From Ruminiclostridium cellobioparum subsp. termitidis CT1112 (GTDB lineage Bacteria > Bacillota > Clostridia > Acetivibrionales > DSM-1351), in the NCBI RefSeq assembly GCF_000350485.1, contig NZ_AORV01000046.1:1-64000 (forward strand): a stretch of 64,000 nucleotides of DNA. The letters run 5' to 3'. Shown piece after piece: positions 17,286 to 25,722 of the stretch (position 1 is the stretch's first letter; each line of letters opens with the position of its first letter). The notes under the pieces are model-generated. The model was not told the DNA's origin and searched no databases. It worked only from the letters and a program-made list of their open reading frames with translations. The position numbers and the translations under genes are program-made.

Positions 17286-18381
17286 CATTAACAGCATATC
17301 AATAATCGGCCTTGGCCTTATCGGAGGTTCTCTGGCCAGGGCCCTGCGACTTAAGCGGCCAGCACTGAAAATTTATGCAGTGGACAGCTGTATTCCTTCC
17401 CTCAGGCTTGCGGAGCAGGAAGAGATTATAGACCTGGGATACAGTGACGTCTGCCCTGATATTTATAATTCAGACATCATATTTATCTGTACGCCGGTGA
17501 GAAAAGCCATGGAATACCTTGCCGGACTCTCGGACAAGGTGAGGGAAAATTGCATAATAACAGATGCAGCCAGTACAAAGGCGGAGATATGCAGCTTTGT
17601 TGAAAGCCTGAACCGTCCTCCGGTTTTCGTAGGAGGACATCCCATGGCCGGGACGGAAAAGTCAGGCTATCACAACTCCTTTGCCCACCTGTTTGAAAAT
17701 GCCTATTATGTGCTGACTCCCACAAAGACCACCGAACAGGATACAATTTTAACCCTGGAAGCAGTTTTAAAGGATATCGGGGCCATACCTATAGTAGTCA
17801 CACCCCACCAGCACGACCTGGTAACAGGCTGTATAAGCCATGTACCCCATGTCATTGCCTCGGCACTTGTAAATCTTGCAAGAGATAAGGAAAACAGCGA
17901 GGGTCTGGTAAAGCTGCTGGCAGCCGGAGGCTTTAAGGATATCACAAGAATTGCCTCCTCCAACCCCGGCATGTGGGAAAATATTGTTCTGAGCAACAGT
18001 GAAACCGTAATTGATTTGCTGAAGGATTATACTTATATTATTGAAAATTTTATAGAACAAATACGGTCAGCTGATAATAAAGGGATTTACCGCTTTTTTG
18101 AGGAAGCCAAGATCTTCCGTGACAGTTTCTCAACAAGGGCTACAGGCCTCCTTCCCCCCAGCTATGAACTTCTGGTGGACGTCAGGGATGAGCCCGGCAT
18201 CATAGGGAGTATTGCCACACTTTTGGGTGTCAACGGTATCAATATCAAGAATATCAATGTGTCCAACAGCAGAGAATTTGAGCAGGGCTGTCTGAGGATA
18301 ACACTATCGGATCAGCTCAACACCGACAGAGCATACGATATATTATCCGGAAACTCTTACAGGGTGTTCCGGCAAGATTAG
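17278..18381 (+). CDS. tyrA: Prephenate dehydrogenase with C-terminal ACT domain
   Basis: 367 residues from ATG 17278, which overlaps the aroF stop. It oxidatively decarboxylates prephenate to 4-hydroxyphenylpyruvate in tyrosine synthesis. NAD-binding motif IIGLGLIGGSLA at the start, HPMAGTEKSG as the substrate loop, and a C-terminal ACT domain (ELLVDVRDEPGIIGSIATLL...) of the kind that binds tyrosine for feedback inhibition. A bidirectional terminator follows 50 bases on. Confidence 0.96.
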   Translation: MVNINSISIIGLGLIGGSLARALRLKRPALKIYAVDSCIPSLRLAEQEEIIDLGYSDVCPDIYNSDIIFICTPVRKAMEYLAGLSDKVRENCIITDAASTKAEICSFVESLNRPPVFVGGHPMAGTEKSGYHNSFAHLFENAYYVLTPTKTTEQDTILTLEAVLKDIGAIPIVVTPHQHDLVTGCISHVPHVIASALVNLARDKENSEGLVKLLAAGGFKDITRIASSNPGMWENIVLSNSETVIDLLKDYTYIIENFIEQIRSADNKGIYRFFEEAKIFRDSFSTRATGLLPPSYELLVDVRDEPGIIGSIATLLGVNGINIKNINVSNSREFEQGCLRITLSDQLNTDRAYDILSGNSYRVFRQD

Positions 18382-18433
18382 TACGCTGCATTGCAGGCTT
18401 ATCTGTATAAAACTAAATCAAGCAGTAAAATTC

Positions 18434-18463
18434 AAAAGCCGGCAATGTAGCATGCCGGCTTTT
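18434..18463. terminator. Bidirectional terminator between tyrA and rex
   Basis: AAAAGCCGGCA and TGCCGGCTTTT form a perfect 11-bp stem around ATGTAGCA. Flanking A and T runs serve both strands, so it ends both convergent transcripts. Confidence 0.88.
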
Positions 18464-18471
18464 ATAATGGC

Positions 18472-19110
18472 TTATTCTCTTGGAAATCTGTCATTCAGCT
18501 TATACCCTAAGACCATAAGACTGTCACTTAAGTGTACATTTTCTACTATGACGTCATAAGGAATTTTCAAATCCATGGGAGAAAAATTCCACAGACCCCT
18601 TACACCCAGTTTGGCTATCCTGTCTGCAAGTGCCGCAGTTTCCCTGTATGGAACGCAGAGCATAGCAATATCAACTTTGTTAAGTACGACAAAGTCATCG
18701 ATCTCATTGAGGCTTCTGACTTCCAAATCCTTTATCTTCCTGCCTATAATATCCGGGCTGACATCGAATACTCCGATAATCTTAAAGCCTCTTTTTTCGA
18801 AGTTGCCGTAATTAGCCAGAGCTTGCCCCATGTTTCCCGCACCGACGATAATACAATTAAACGTCTTGTTTATTCCTAAAATATTTCCGATCTCGGTATA
18901 TAGGGACTCAACATTGTATCCGTAACCCTGCTGTCCAAAACCTCCGAAACAATTCAAGTCCTGCCTTATTTGAGAAGCAGTAATTCCCATCCGAGTACTC
19001 AGTTCCTTTGAGGATACTCTCTTTATTCCAAGCTCTAACAAATAATTCAGATATCTATGATATCTTGGAAGCCTTTTTATTACAGCCATAGAAATTTTCT
19101 TTGAAGCCAT
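18472..19110 (-). CDS. rex: Redox-sensing transcriptional repressor Rex
   Basis: 212 residues. N-terminal winged helix (KRLPRYHRYLNYLLELGIKR... VSSKELSTRMGITASQIRQDL) and C-terminal Rossmann domain with VGAGNMGQALANY for NAD(H). Rex represses fermentation and NADH-recycling genes and is released at high NADH. Divergent from the glycosyltransferase gene, with an operator-like dyad in the gap. Stops 8 bases from a bidirectional terminator. Confidence 0.97.
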   Translation of the reverse strand: MASKKISMAVIKRLPRYHRYLNYLLELGIKRVSSKELSTRMGITASQIRQDLNCFGGFGQQGYGYNVESLYTEIGNILGINKTFNCIIVGAGNMGQALANYGNFEKRGFKIIGVFDVSPDIIGRKIKDLEVRSLNEIDDFVVLNKVDIAMLCVPYRETAALADRIAKLGVRGLWNFSPMDLKIPYDVIVENVHLSDSLMVLGYKLNDRFPRE

Positions 19111-19192
19111 TGGAATTTCACCTCATTATTCTATTTGTGTTGGTATTATATCACCATTGTTATTTTATTGTCAATATTCCAATATACATTAT

Positions 19193-19209
19193 TTGTTAAA
19201 AATTAACAT
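19193..19209. promoter_or_regulatory. Possible Rex operator
   Basis: TTGTTAAAAATTAACAT resembles the Rex consensus TTGTTAA-N4-TTAACAA but has a one-base shorter spacer and a mismatch in the last half. It lies 83 bases upstream of rex in the divergent gap, which fits autoregulation. Confidence 0.4.
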
Positions 19210-19382
19210 ATGATACAAAGTATGTTGTCTATAATATATCATAAATATATCATAGCTTGTTTTTAGTGACAACAGATTAACCAGTAAAATTCCAATTTAA
19301 ATTGATTAGTGTCAAAATTGTAAATGCGTGATAAAATAGTCATGTAGCATACATAAGAAAAAAAGGAACATGGAGGATTAAA

Positions 19383-21641
19383 ATGAAAGTTTTGCACATT
19401 ATCGGCGGCGGAGATGTTGGAGGAGCAAAGGTACATGTCCTGAACCTTGTTAAGGAACTTGCTTCCAATATCGACGTAACCCTGCTCAGTCTCAGACCTG
19501 GGGCCTTTGCAGATGAAGCCCGTGCAATTGGGATTAAAGTTGAAGTTATCAAATCTTTAAATATTTATTCTGATATAAAAAAAGCCATAAAGCTGGTAAA
19601 AGACAACCAATTCGATATAATTCATTCTCACGGTTCAAAGGGAAATATCTTTGCCTATGTTATAAAAAAAGCCTGCAATATCCCTGTCGTTACTACTATT
19701 CACAGTGATTACAAACTCGATTATTTGCACAGCATGTTCAAAAGGCTGACAATTGGTTTGATCAATTCCCGTGTCCTCAGAAAACTCAACTACTACATAG
19801 TAGTTACAAGTGCCTTCAGAAAAATGCTTGTTGAAAGAGGTTTCAGCAATGACAGGATATTCACCATACTTAACGGAATGGATATGGGCAGGCCGTCGGC
19901 AGTTTTGTCCAGAGACGAGTTTTCTGAAAAATACGGGATTCCGCTGGGGGCTGACGATATACTTATAGGTACGGCAGCGAGGCTTGACCCAGTCAAAGAT
20001 ATCGGTACACTGTTGGATGCGGCCAGATATGTTGTAAAGCAGAATCCCAAAGTAAAATTTCTCATAGGCGGCGAGGGTGAGCAGGAAAAGGAATTAAAAG
20101 CCCGCTCGGCAGAGCTCGGCCTTGAACGGAATGTATTTTTTCTTGGCTGGCTCAATAATCCCTACGAGCTCATAAGTGTTTTAGACATTAATACCATGAC
20201 TTCCATAAGTGAAGGCTTCCCATACTATCTGCTGGAGGGCGCCCGTTATTCCAAAGCCACCATTTGCAGCCGGGTGGGCGGAATTCCCGATCTTATCGAA
20301 TCTGCGGCAAACGGTTACCTTTTCGAGCCAAAGGATTTCTCAACCCTTGCGGCTCAAATTCTGGACCTGGCCTCCGACAGATCAAAACGTGAGACCTTCG
20401 GCAAAAACCTGTATGAAAAGGCAAACCGGCTTTTCTCCCTGGATGCCATGAGTAAGACTCAGATGAATATTTATGAAGCCATACTCAAGGATATTTCAAA
20501 TAAAAAATCGATCAAAAGTAAATCAGCCGGTGCTAAAAAGTATGATGTGATTATTTCAGGCTATTATGGTTTCAGCAACATAGGTGATGATGCCATGCTC
20601 AGATCCATAATTGACAATCTGAGGCGTCAAAAGCCCGATATATCTATTCTGGTCATGTCAAAGAGGCCTATTGAAACTTCAATTAATTATAACGTCAATA
20701 CAATTAACAGAAAAAATCTGTTTGCGGTTTATTCGGCAATGAAAAGAGCCAAATTGTTTATTTACGGCGGCGGAAATATAATACAGGACAGCACAAGTTC
20801 CCGTTCCATACTGTTTTATCTGGGAATTGCCTGGCTTGCCAAAAAGCTGGGACTCAAGGTCATGTTTTACGCCAATGGAATAGGCCCTATCAATAAGAAC
20901 AGAAATACCGAATATTCCAGAAAAATTTTAGACAAGGCCGACGTAATAACCGTTAGAGAAAAAATCTCATTTGATGAACTGAAAAAAATGGGCATTACCA
21001 AACCGAAAGTTATACTTACGGCTGATGCTGCTCTGGCTGTGCATGTGGACAATACCATAAACACCGACGACATTTTCATCAATGAGGGAATACCCTTGAA
21101 TGCCAGTTATGCCGGTTTTTCAGTGAGAAAATGCCCGGGCTGTGACAAACAGCAGCATGCCAAATATGAACAGATCATTGCCGAAGCAGCTGATTACGTC
21201 TACAACAAATACAACCTCATACCTGTTTTTATACCTATGCAATACTATGCGGATATAGTGACCATACAGAATATTATCTCAAAAATGAAAACCAGGGGCT
21301 ATGTTATTTCCAATAATCATTCTGTTTCCGAAACCTTCGGGATTGTCAGAAAATTGAGCATTATGATAGGCATGCGCCTCCACGCTTTGATTTTTGCGGC
21401 ATATATGAATGTTCCCCTGATAGGTATCAGCTATCAGCCAAAGGTTGAAGGCTTCCTTGAATATATCGACCAGCCTTCGGTGGGACATGTAAAAGAGCTT
21501 TCCTATACCGTTCTCAGGAACAAGATTGATCAGCTGCTTTTGAACAGCGATGCCGTAAAGCTGGAATTGGAAAAATCAGTGGGGGCTCTTGTAGTCAAGG
21601 CCGAGGAGAATTCCCGCCTGGCGATAGAATTGATATCCTAA
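19383..21641 (+). CDS. Fusion of GT4 glycosyltransferase and CsaB-type polysaccharide pyruvyl transferase
   Basis: 752 residues, ATG after ATGGAGG. Residues about 1-378 are a GT-B family 4 glycosyltransferase (GGGDVGGAKVHVLNL; SHGSKGNIFAY; GTAARLDPVKD; SEGFPYYLLEGA). Residues about 385-752 are a polysaccharide pyruvyl transferase (SGYYGFSNIGDDAML; YGGGNIIQD; MRLHALIFA). CsaB adds pyruvate to a secondary cell-wall polysaccharide so that SLH-domain proteins, including S-layer and cellulosome anchors, can bind. In most Firmicutes csaB is a separate gene of about 360 codons. The linker (KSIKSKSAGAKK) is short and the frame continuous. Physical fusion suggests sugar transfer and pyruvylation are coupled (inference). 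Confidence 0.88.
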   Translation: MKVLHIIGGGDVGGAKVHVLNLVKELASNIDVTLLSLRPGAFADEARAIGIKVEVIKSLNIYSDIKKAIKLVKDNQFDIIHSHGSKGNIFAYVIKKACNIPVVTTIHSDYKLDYLHSMFKRLTIGLINSRVLRKLNYYIVVTSAFRKMLVERGFSNDRIFTILNGMDMGRPSAVLSRDEFSEKYGIPLGADDILIGTAARLDPVKDIGTLLDAARYVVKQNPKVKFLIGGEGEQEKELKARSAELGLERNVFFLGWLNNPYELISVLDINTMTSISEGFPYYLLEGARYSKATICSRVGGIPDLIESAANGYLFEPKDFSTLAAQILDLASDRSKRETFGKNLYEKANRLFSLDAMSKTQMNIYEAILKDISNKKSIKSKSAGAKKYDVIISGYYGFSNIGDDAMLRSIIDNLRRQKPDISILVMSKRPIETSINYNVNTINRKNLFAVYSAMKRAKLFIYGGGNIIQDSTSSRSILFYLGIAWLAKKLGLKVMFYANGIGPINKNRNTEYSRKILDKADVITVREKISFDELKKMGITKPKVILTADAALAVHVDNTINTDDIFINEGIPLNASYAGFSVRKCPGCDKQQHAKYEQIIAEAADYVYNKYNLIPVFIPMQYYADIVTIQNIISKMKTRGYVISNNHSVSETFGIVRKLSIMIGMRLHALIFAAYMNVPLIGISYQPKVEGFLEYIDQPSVGHVKELSYTVLRNKIDQLLLNSDAVKLELEKSVGALVVKAEENSRLAIELIS

Positions 21642-21699
21642 AAAGCTAACGCTTACAAAACAAATTAAAATATCCAGCAACGATAATTTCATGGCAATC

Positions 21700-21755
21700 A
21701 AAAGCTGTTTCAAACAGAAACTCAAGGTTTCTGTCTGAAACAGCTTTTTTTATAC
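21700..21755. terminator. Terminator between the GT-CsaB gene and the ABC-F gene
   Basis: AAAAGCTGTTTCA...TGAAACAGCTTTTTTTA, with an inner AACAGAAAC/GGTTTCTGT stem, makes a hairpin of about 22 bp. T-run to the right and A-run to the left, so it can serve both convergent genes. Confidence 0.88.
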
Positions 21756-21779
21756 TACAACTGTTTTATAAATAAAAGC

Positions 21780-23702
21780 TTACCCGCCCTGCTGGTTTTC
21801 AAGCTGCTCGGTCACCTCGGCCCAAACGGCATATAATTCTTCCAGACTCCGCTCTTTTGAGTTCTTTTCTTCGCTCAGCTCTATCAGCTTCATATGATCG
21901 GTGGCAGCTTCCACCATCTCGTTATCTATATCACCCAGGCGTCTCTCGACGCTTGCTATTTCCTTCTCGGTATCTGCAAGCTGCTTTTCAAGTTTTCTGA
22001 TCCTGCTGCGCTCCTCTTTTGTGGCAATGCGGCTCTGTTTTGCTTCCGATATGGGGTTTGCTTCACTTGCAGCGTTTTGCACGGAGATATTCTTTTTGTA
22101 GTGGGAAGCAAAATAGGTATAGTTTCCGATACAATCCACCGGCGGCTTTACTCCGATGTCAATTATCCTCGTGGCCAGTTTGTCAATAAAGTATCTGTCG
22201 TGGGAAACTATGAGCATTGTTCCTTCATAGTCAGCCAAAGCTGCCTCAAGTATTTCTCTGGAGTTTATGTCAAGGTGGTTTGTGGGCTCGTCCAGAATGA
22301 TAAAATTAGCTTCCGAGAATATCAGCTTTAGCATGGATACCCTGCTCTTCTCTCCTCCGCTTAGAACAGATATCTTTTTGAATACATCTTCACCCGAGAA
22401 TAAAAAGGCTGCAAGGGCGCTTCTGACCTCAGTCTGGATGAGCTTCTGATTCACACTCCAGACTTCATCAAGCACGGTATTATCCTCATTCAAATCTTCC
22501 ATTTCCTGATCATAGTAACCCAGGTCGACTTTAGCTCCAAAATTGAACTTTCCGGAGGAGGCGGCAAGCCTCCCGGCCAGGATCTTCAGCAGAGTGGATT
22601 TACCGCAGCCGTTGGGTCCCAGTAAAAAGACTCTTTCGGCCTTTCTTATCTTAAAGCTTATATTATCAAACAGCTTTTTATTCCCGTAGGCCTTTGATAC
22701 AGAATCAAGCTCCAGAACATCATTTCCGCTGGTCATGGCCTGATTGAACTTCATTCTCACTTTATCCGGGGCTTCCTGGGGCTTGTCCAGTCTGACCATC
22801 CTGTCCAGCGCCTTCAGTCTGCTTTCTGCCGCAATTATATTCTTTTCCCGGTTAAATCTCCTCTGCTGTTCGATAATTGCCTCCTGCCGGGCAATTTCCT
22901 TCTGCTGCAGCAGATAGTGCTTTTCCTGTATCTCGCGGTTGATCGCCTTCTGCTTTACATAACCGGAATAATTGGTGTTGTAGAAGGTACTGGTCTTATT
23001 CTCGATTTCAATAGTCCTATTAGTGACCGAGTCAAGGAAATATCTGTCATGGGATATTATAAGCAGGCACTTTTTATAGCTTTTAAGATAGTCCTCCAGC
23101 CATTCCACAGCCGCTATATCCAGATGGTTGGTGGGCTCGTCCAGCAGGAGGATATCCGGTTCCTCCAGCAGAACCTTGGCTAAAGCCAGTCTTGTTTTCT
23201 GCCCCCCGCTCAGTATATTGACCTTGCTGTCAAATTCGCTGTCCAAAAATCCAAGCCCTCTTAAGACCCCTCTGATCCGGCTGTTATATTCAAAGCCTCC
23301 AAGATAGGCAAACCTTTCGGTAAGTTTGCCGTATTCCTTCATAAGCGAGTCCAGCTTATCCTGGTCGGTGGTTATGCTTATTTCCTTTTCAATTTTCTTT
23401 ATAGTTCCCTCCATGGAAACAAGCCGGTCAAAAACTTCCAGAAGCTCTTCCCAAAGCGTGTTTTCGGTGTTAAGAGCGGCATTTTGCCTGAGGTATCCCA
23501 ATACCAGGTCCTTTGAAATGAATAGATCCCCTTCCTCCTGGTGCAGTTCCCCTGTAATTATTTTAAACAGGGTTGATTTACCCGCACCATTCACCCCCAC
23601 AAGACCCGCTTTATCATTTTCCTGAAGGCTGAATGAGATATTTTTTATAATTGTATCCGTTCCGTAAGAAAATCCTATATTATTGCAGTTAAGTGCTATC
23701 AC
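21780..23702 (-). CDS. ABC-F family ATPase (YdiF/Uup-like translation factor)
   Basis: 640 residues, two ABC domains and no membrane segments. Walker A GVNGAGKST (36-44) and GPNGCGKST (362-370); LSGGQ (164-168) and LSGGE (447-451); DEPTNHLD at 188-195 and 471-478. A charged inter-domain linker (about 240-320, rich in Gln, Arg and Glu) is the P-site tRNA-interaction motif of ABC-F proteins. The C-terminal coiled coil (about 560-640) places it nearer YdiF/Uup than EttA. ABC-F proteins act on the ribosome to relieve stalling or protect against antibiotics. There are no resistance neighbours, so a housekeeping role is more likely. Both ATPase sites look intact. Confidence 0.92.
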   Translation of the reverse strand: MIALNCNNIGFSYGTDTIIKNISFSLQENDKAGLVGVNGAGKSTLFKIITGELHQEEGDLFISKDLVLGYLRQNAALNTENTLWEELLEVFDRLVSMEGTIKKIEKEISITTDQDKLDSLMKEYGKLTERFAYLGGFEYNSRIRGVLRGLGFLDSEFDSKVNILSGGQKTRLALAKVLLEEPDILLLDEPTNHLDIAAVEWLEDYLKSYKKCLLIISHDRYFLDSVTNRTIEIENKTSTFYNTNYSGYVKQKAINREIQEKHYLLQQKEIARQEAIIEQQRRFNREKNIIAAESRLKALDRMVRLDKPQEAPDKVRMKFNQAMTSGNDVLELDSVSKAYGNKKLFDNISFKIRKAERVFLLGPNGCGKSTLLKILAGRLAASSGKFNFGAKVDLGYYDQEMEDLNEDNTVLDEVWSVNQKLIQTEVRSALAAFLFSGEDVFKKISVLSGGEKSRVSMLKLIFSEANFIILDEPTNHLDINSREILEAALADYEGTMLIVSHDRYFIDKLATRIIDIGVKPPVDCIGNYTYFASHYKKNISVQNAASEANPISEAKQSRIATKEERSRIRKLEKQLADTEKEIASVERRLGDIDNEMVEAATDHMKLIELSEEKNSKERSLEELYAVWAEVTEQLENQQGG

Positions 23703-23910
23703 TGTTATTTCTCCATAAGTAGTATTTTAAGTTTTAGGCACACTCACCGGAATGATTTTTCCGACGCCTGACAAATTTCAAGTTTATTATAGCAAACTTC
23801 GGGCTTATACTGCTACCCGTTTTTTATTTATACGGTTAGTAATTTCAGTAATTTAATCTGTTGTGCTAATTGAAATTTTGTTTTGCTTTACAGTTAGCCC
23901 TATATAGAAT

Positions 23911-23954
23911 CAACAAAAAAATCAGGGAGCTGTCTCTACGGCAGAACCCTGATT
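23911..23954 (-). terminator. Terminator of the amidase gene
   Basis: On the minus strand AATCAGGG...CCCTGATT forms the stem (23920-23954) and is followed by TTTTTTTG (23912-23919). Confidence 0.8.
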
Positions 23955-23971
23955 AATAAACCGGTCAATTA

Positions 23972-24763
23972 TTATTTCCCTTTTTCCGGGGCTTTGTCCC
24001 TGGCTTTATAGTAATTATCCACCCCAGCCTTTATTGCTGCTGACAGTTTGTTCTGATATTCCTCATTACCCAGCAGCTTCTCTTCATCCGAATTGGAGAG
24101 GAAACCGCACTCCACAACTACAGTGGGTGTTTTCAGATTCTTTAATATCATTATCTGGTCTTTTTTCACAAGCGCTGCTCTGTCATTGGCATTATCGGCA
24201 TTCAGCCTTATGGAGTTCTGTATTTCATTTGCAAGTTTCTGACTGTCAGGTGAATTTGGAGGGAAGAAGGTCTGAGCCCCATGATATTTCGTCTGCGGGA
24301 ACTTATTCAGGTGTATGCTTAAAACTATATCGGCTCCTGACTCATCCATTATTTTTTTCCTTCTTGTCAAGTCCTCTTTCCTTTTTTGCAATATGGTTTT
24401 TGCTTCGTCACTGTAAACCAGCCGGTCGGTTTCTCTTGTCAGAATAACCCTGTAGCCATCCTTTTCAAGCAGATTTTTTATAAGCATTGCAATATTTAAA
24501 TTTATGTCCTTTTCTCTCAAACCGCTGTAATCGCTCACCGCCCCGGGATCTTCCCCGCCGTGGCCGGCATCAAGTATTACGGTCCTTGGAGCAGGTGCCG
24601 GTTCCGCGGGTGCCTGCTCACCTGCAGCTTGATTGTCTGTCTGCTTATCTCCAGTCACCGGCTTTGAATAGTCGACCGCAAAGCCAATGCTGAAAACTGT
24701 CAATGAGAATAAAAGCAGCAGGCAAACGAACAATATATTCTTTTTACTGATTACTACTATCAT
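23972..24763 (-). CDS. cwlD: N-acetylmuramoyl-L-alanine amidase, CwlD-like
   Basis: 263 residues from ATG 24763, set by GGAGGTAAT directly upstream; a longer frame to 24781 would start inside a leader hairpin. N-terminal membrane anchor or signal (FVCLLLLFSLTVFSIGFAV), a Pro/Ala-rich linker (residues about 38-60), then an amidase_3 domain with the zinc ligands in VILDAGHGGEDPG, the Glu in REKDINLNIA, IVLSIHLN and the catalytic Glu in VVVECGFLSN. It cleaves the MurNAc-L-Ala bond. The single membrane anchor and lack of repeats fit CwlD, which makes muramic-delta-lactam in spore cortex, though a vegetative amidase is possible. The leader resembles those of argD and carB. Confidence 0.82.
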   Translation of the reverse strand: MIVVISKKNILFVCLLLLFSLTVFSIGFAVDYSKPVTGDKQTDNQAAGEQAPAEPAPAPRTVILDAGHGGEDPGAVSDYSGLREKDINLNIAMLIKNLLEKDGYRVILTRETDRLVYSDEAKTILQKRKEDLTRRKKIMDESGADIVLSIHLNKFPQTKYHGAQTFFPPNSPDSQKLANEIQNSIRLNADNANDRAALVKKDQIMILKNLKTPTVVVECGFLSNSDEEKLLGNEEYQNKLSAAIKAGVDNYYKARDKAPEKGK

Positions 24764-24776
24764 ATTACCTCCATGA

Positions 24777-24790
24777 GCCACAATAGCGGC
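24777..24790 (-). promoter_or_regulatory. Leader hairpin before the cwlD ribosome binding site (family copy 1)
   Basis: On the minus strand GCCGC-TATT-GTGGC folds into a 5-bp hairpin, preceded by TTTTTT and followed by TCATGGAGGTAATATG. Closely similar leaders precede argD and carB. Confidence 0.6.
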
Positions 24791-24889
24791 AAAAAATTGT
24801 TTATGAACTTTTGTTTATGAACTTTGTCTGTAAGAGTATGCTTATTATTATGGATATTCACAACTATCTCCGATATGCATAAAAAAAGA

Positions 24890-25340
24890 TTTATAATTAA
24901 ATTAACGCGTTGTGCCGGTTAATTTAATACGCTTACCCGGGTACTTTCCTGGTTAAAATCCAGTTGTAAAGACCATTTGAAACAGCTTTAACACATGTCT
25001 GTACAATCAATAGCGCTCCCGACCGCTATCCATCAATGGATCGCCTCCGAAGCTCTTGCCTGAAATAGTATGGCTTACTCAAGCACCTCTTTGCCGTCGC
25101 AGCGACTCGACCATCCGGGTCTCGCGTGCTGCTCAAATTGACCTCCTGTCAATTTCCCGGCACGATGTACTTGAATAAGCCTACAAATTTCAAGCAAGCT
25201 CTTCTAATCAGGCTTCTCATTGATGGATACATTCTCGCGCACTTTTGAAGCACGGTTCTTTAAAGCTGTTCCCGGTGAGGCAGCAGCTACTTATTAACGA
25301 AAAGTACCTGTTCTTTTAAACTAACACAACACGTTAAGTT
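24890..25340 (-). mobile_element. ORF-less structured element, copy B1 (reverse orientation)
   Basis: Reverse-oriented relative of element A. Edges: ACGCGTTGTG (24905-24914, in a TTAAATTAAC/GTTAATTTAA dyad as in copy A) and CACAACACGT (25325-25334). The outer pairing GGTAC (24940-24944)/GTACC (25304-25308) is kept, AACAGCTTTAA pairs exactly with TTAAAGCTGTT, and TCCATCAAT with ATTGATGGA. The tip (25090-25162) shares about 45 nearly identical bases with copy A, but HP1 is AAATTGAC/GTCAATTT (A: AAAGTGAC/GTCACTTT), and the rod below it is CTTATTCAAGTAC/GTGCTTGAGTAAG, unlike A in sequence but still paired. At about 370 nt between the GGTAC arms it is longer than A and B2 (about 235 nt). Confidence 0.7.
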
Positions 25341-25663
25341 AACCTGTTAAGCTAATTAAAACCAACTGGTACGAGAGGACAACTTCATAAAATAGGATGC
25401 ACGGTTAAAAACAATTACGATAAATTGTCGACGAAGGTAAAGCGGTTTTGCCGGCAAAGCAGCAGGGACGCTGCTTTGAGCTTCAAATCGAGACAGGATG
25501 TCGAGTTTGAGCGACGGCAAAACTGCTTTAAATGAGGCGATACAATTTGCGTAATTGTTTTGTGGGCATCCTCATTTTATGAAGTTAGTGCGAAAGTACC
25601 AGCTAATAAAAAAATTACACAGGTAAAACAAAATCTAAATTAATTGACACAACGCGTCATTTT
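25341..25663 (+). mobile_element. ORF-less structured element, copy B2 (forward orientation)
   Basis: Forward copy abutting B1. CTGGTAC (25366-25372) pairs with GTACCAG (25596-25602), GGATGC with GCATCC, and AAAGCGGTTTTGCC with GGCAAAACTGCTTT. Tip: GCCGGC, then hairpin AAAGCAGC-AGGGAC-GCTGCTTT, TTGAGC, an arm TCAAA/TTTGA ending GAC-AGGAT-GTC, then GCGACGGC. The fixed bases (GCCGG, GAGC, GCGACGGCAA, GGA loops) match A and B1 while the stems differ by compensated changes. The right edge has CACAACGCGT (25648-25657), the inverse of the B1 left edge. I found no clear left terminal motif of its own, so it may share the boundary with B1. Confidence 0.68.
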
Positions 25664-25700
25664 AAAAAGGACATATCCATCATCCGGATATGTCCTTTTT
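25664..25700. terminator. Terminator downstream of the HEAT-like gene
   Basis: AAAAAGGACATATCC...GGATATGTCCTTTTT is a perfect 15-bp stem with a short loop and T/A-runs on both sides. It ends the minus-strand HEAT-membrane pair and begins just where element B2 ends. Confidence 0.9.
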
Positions 25701-25722
25701 ATCGGGTTCATTATAATAATTT

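Noticed and set aside
24890-25663. Group II intron, integron attC, retron or CRISPR interpretation of the structured elements
   Set aside because: No domain V-like hairpin or GUGYG start, no attC core sites, no reverse transcriptase or integrase gene, and no regular repeat-spacer pattern. The inverted ends fit a MITE-like element better, though an unrecognised RNA family remains open.
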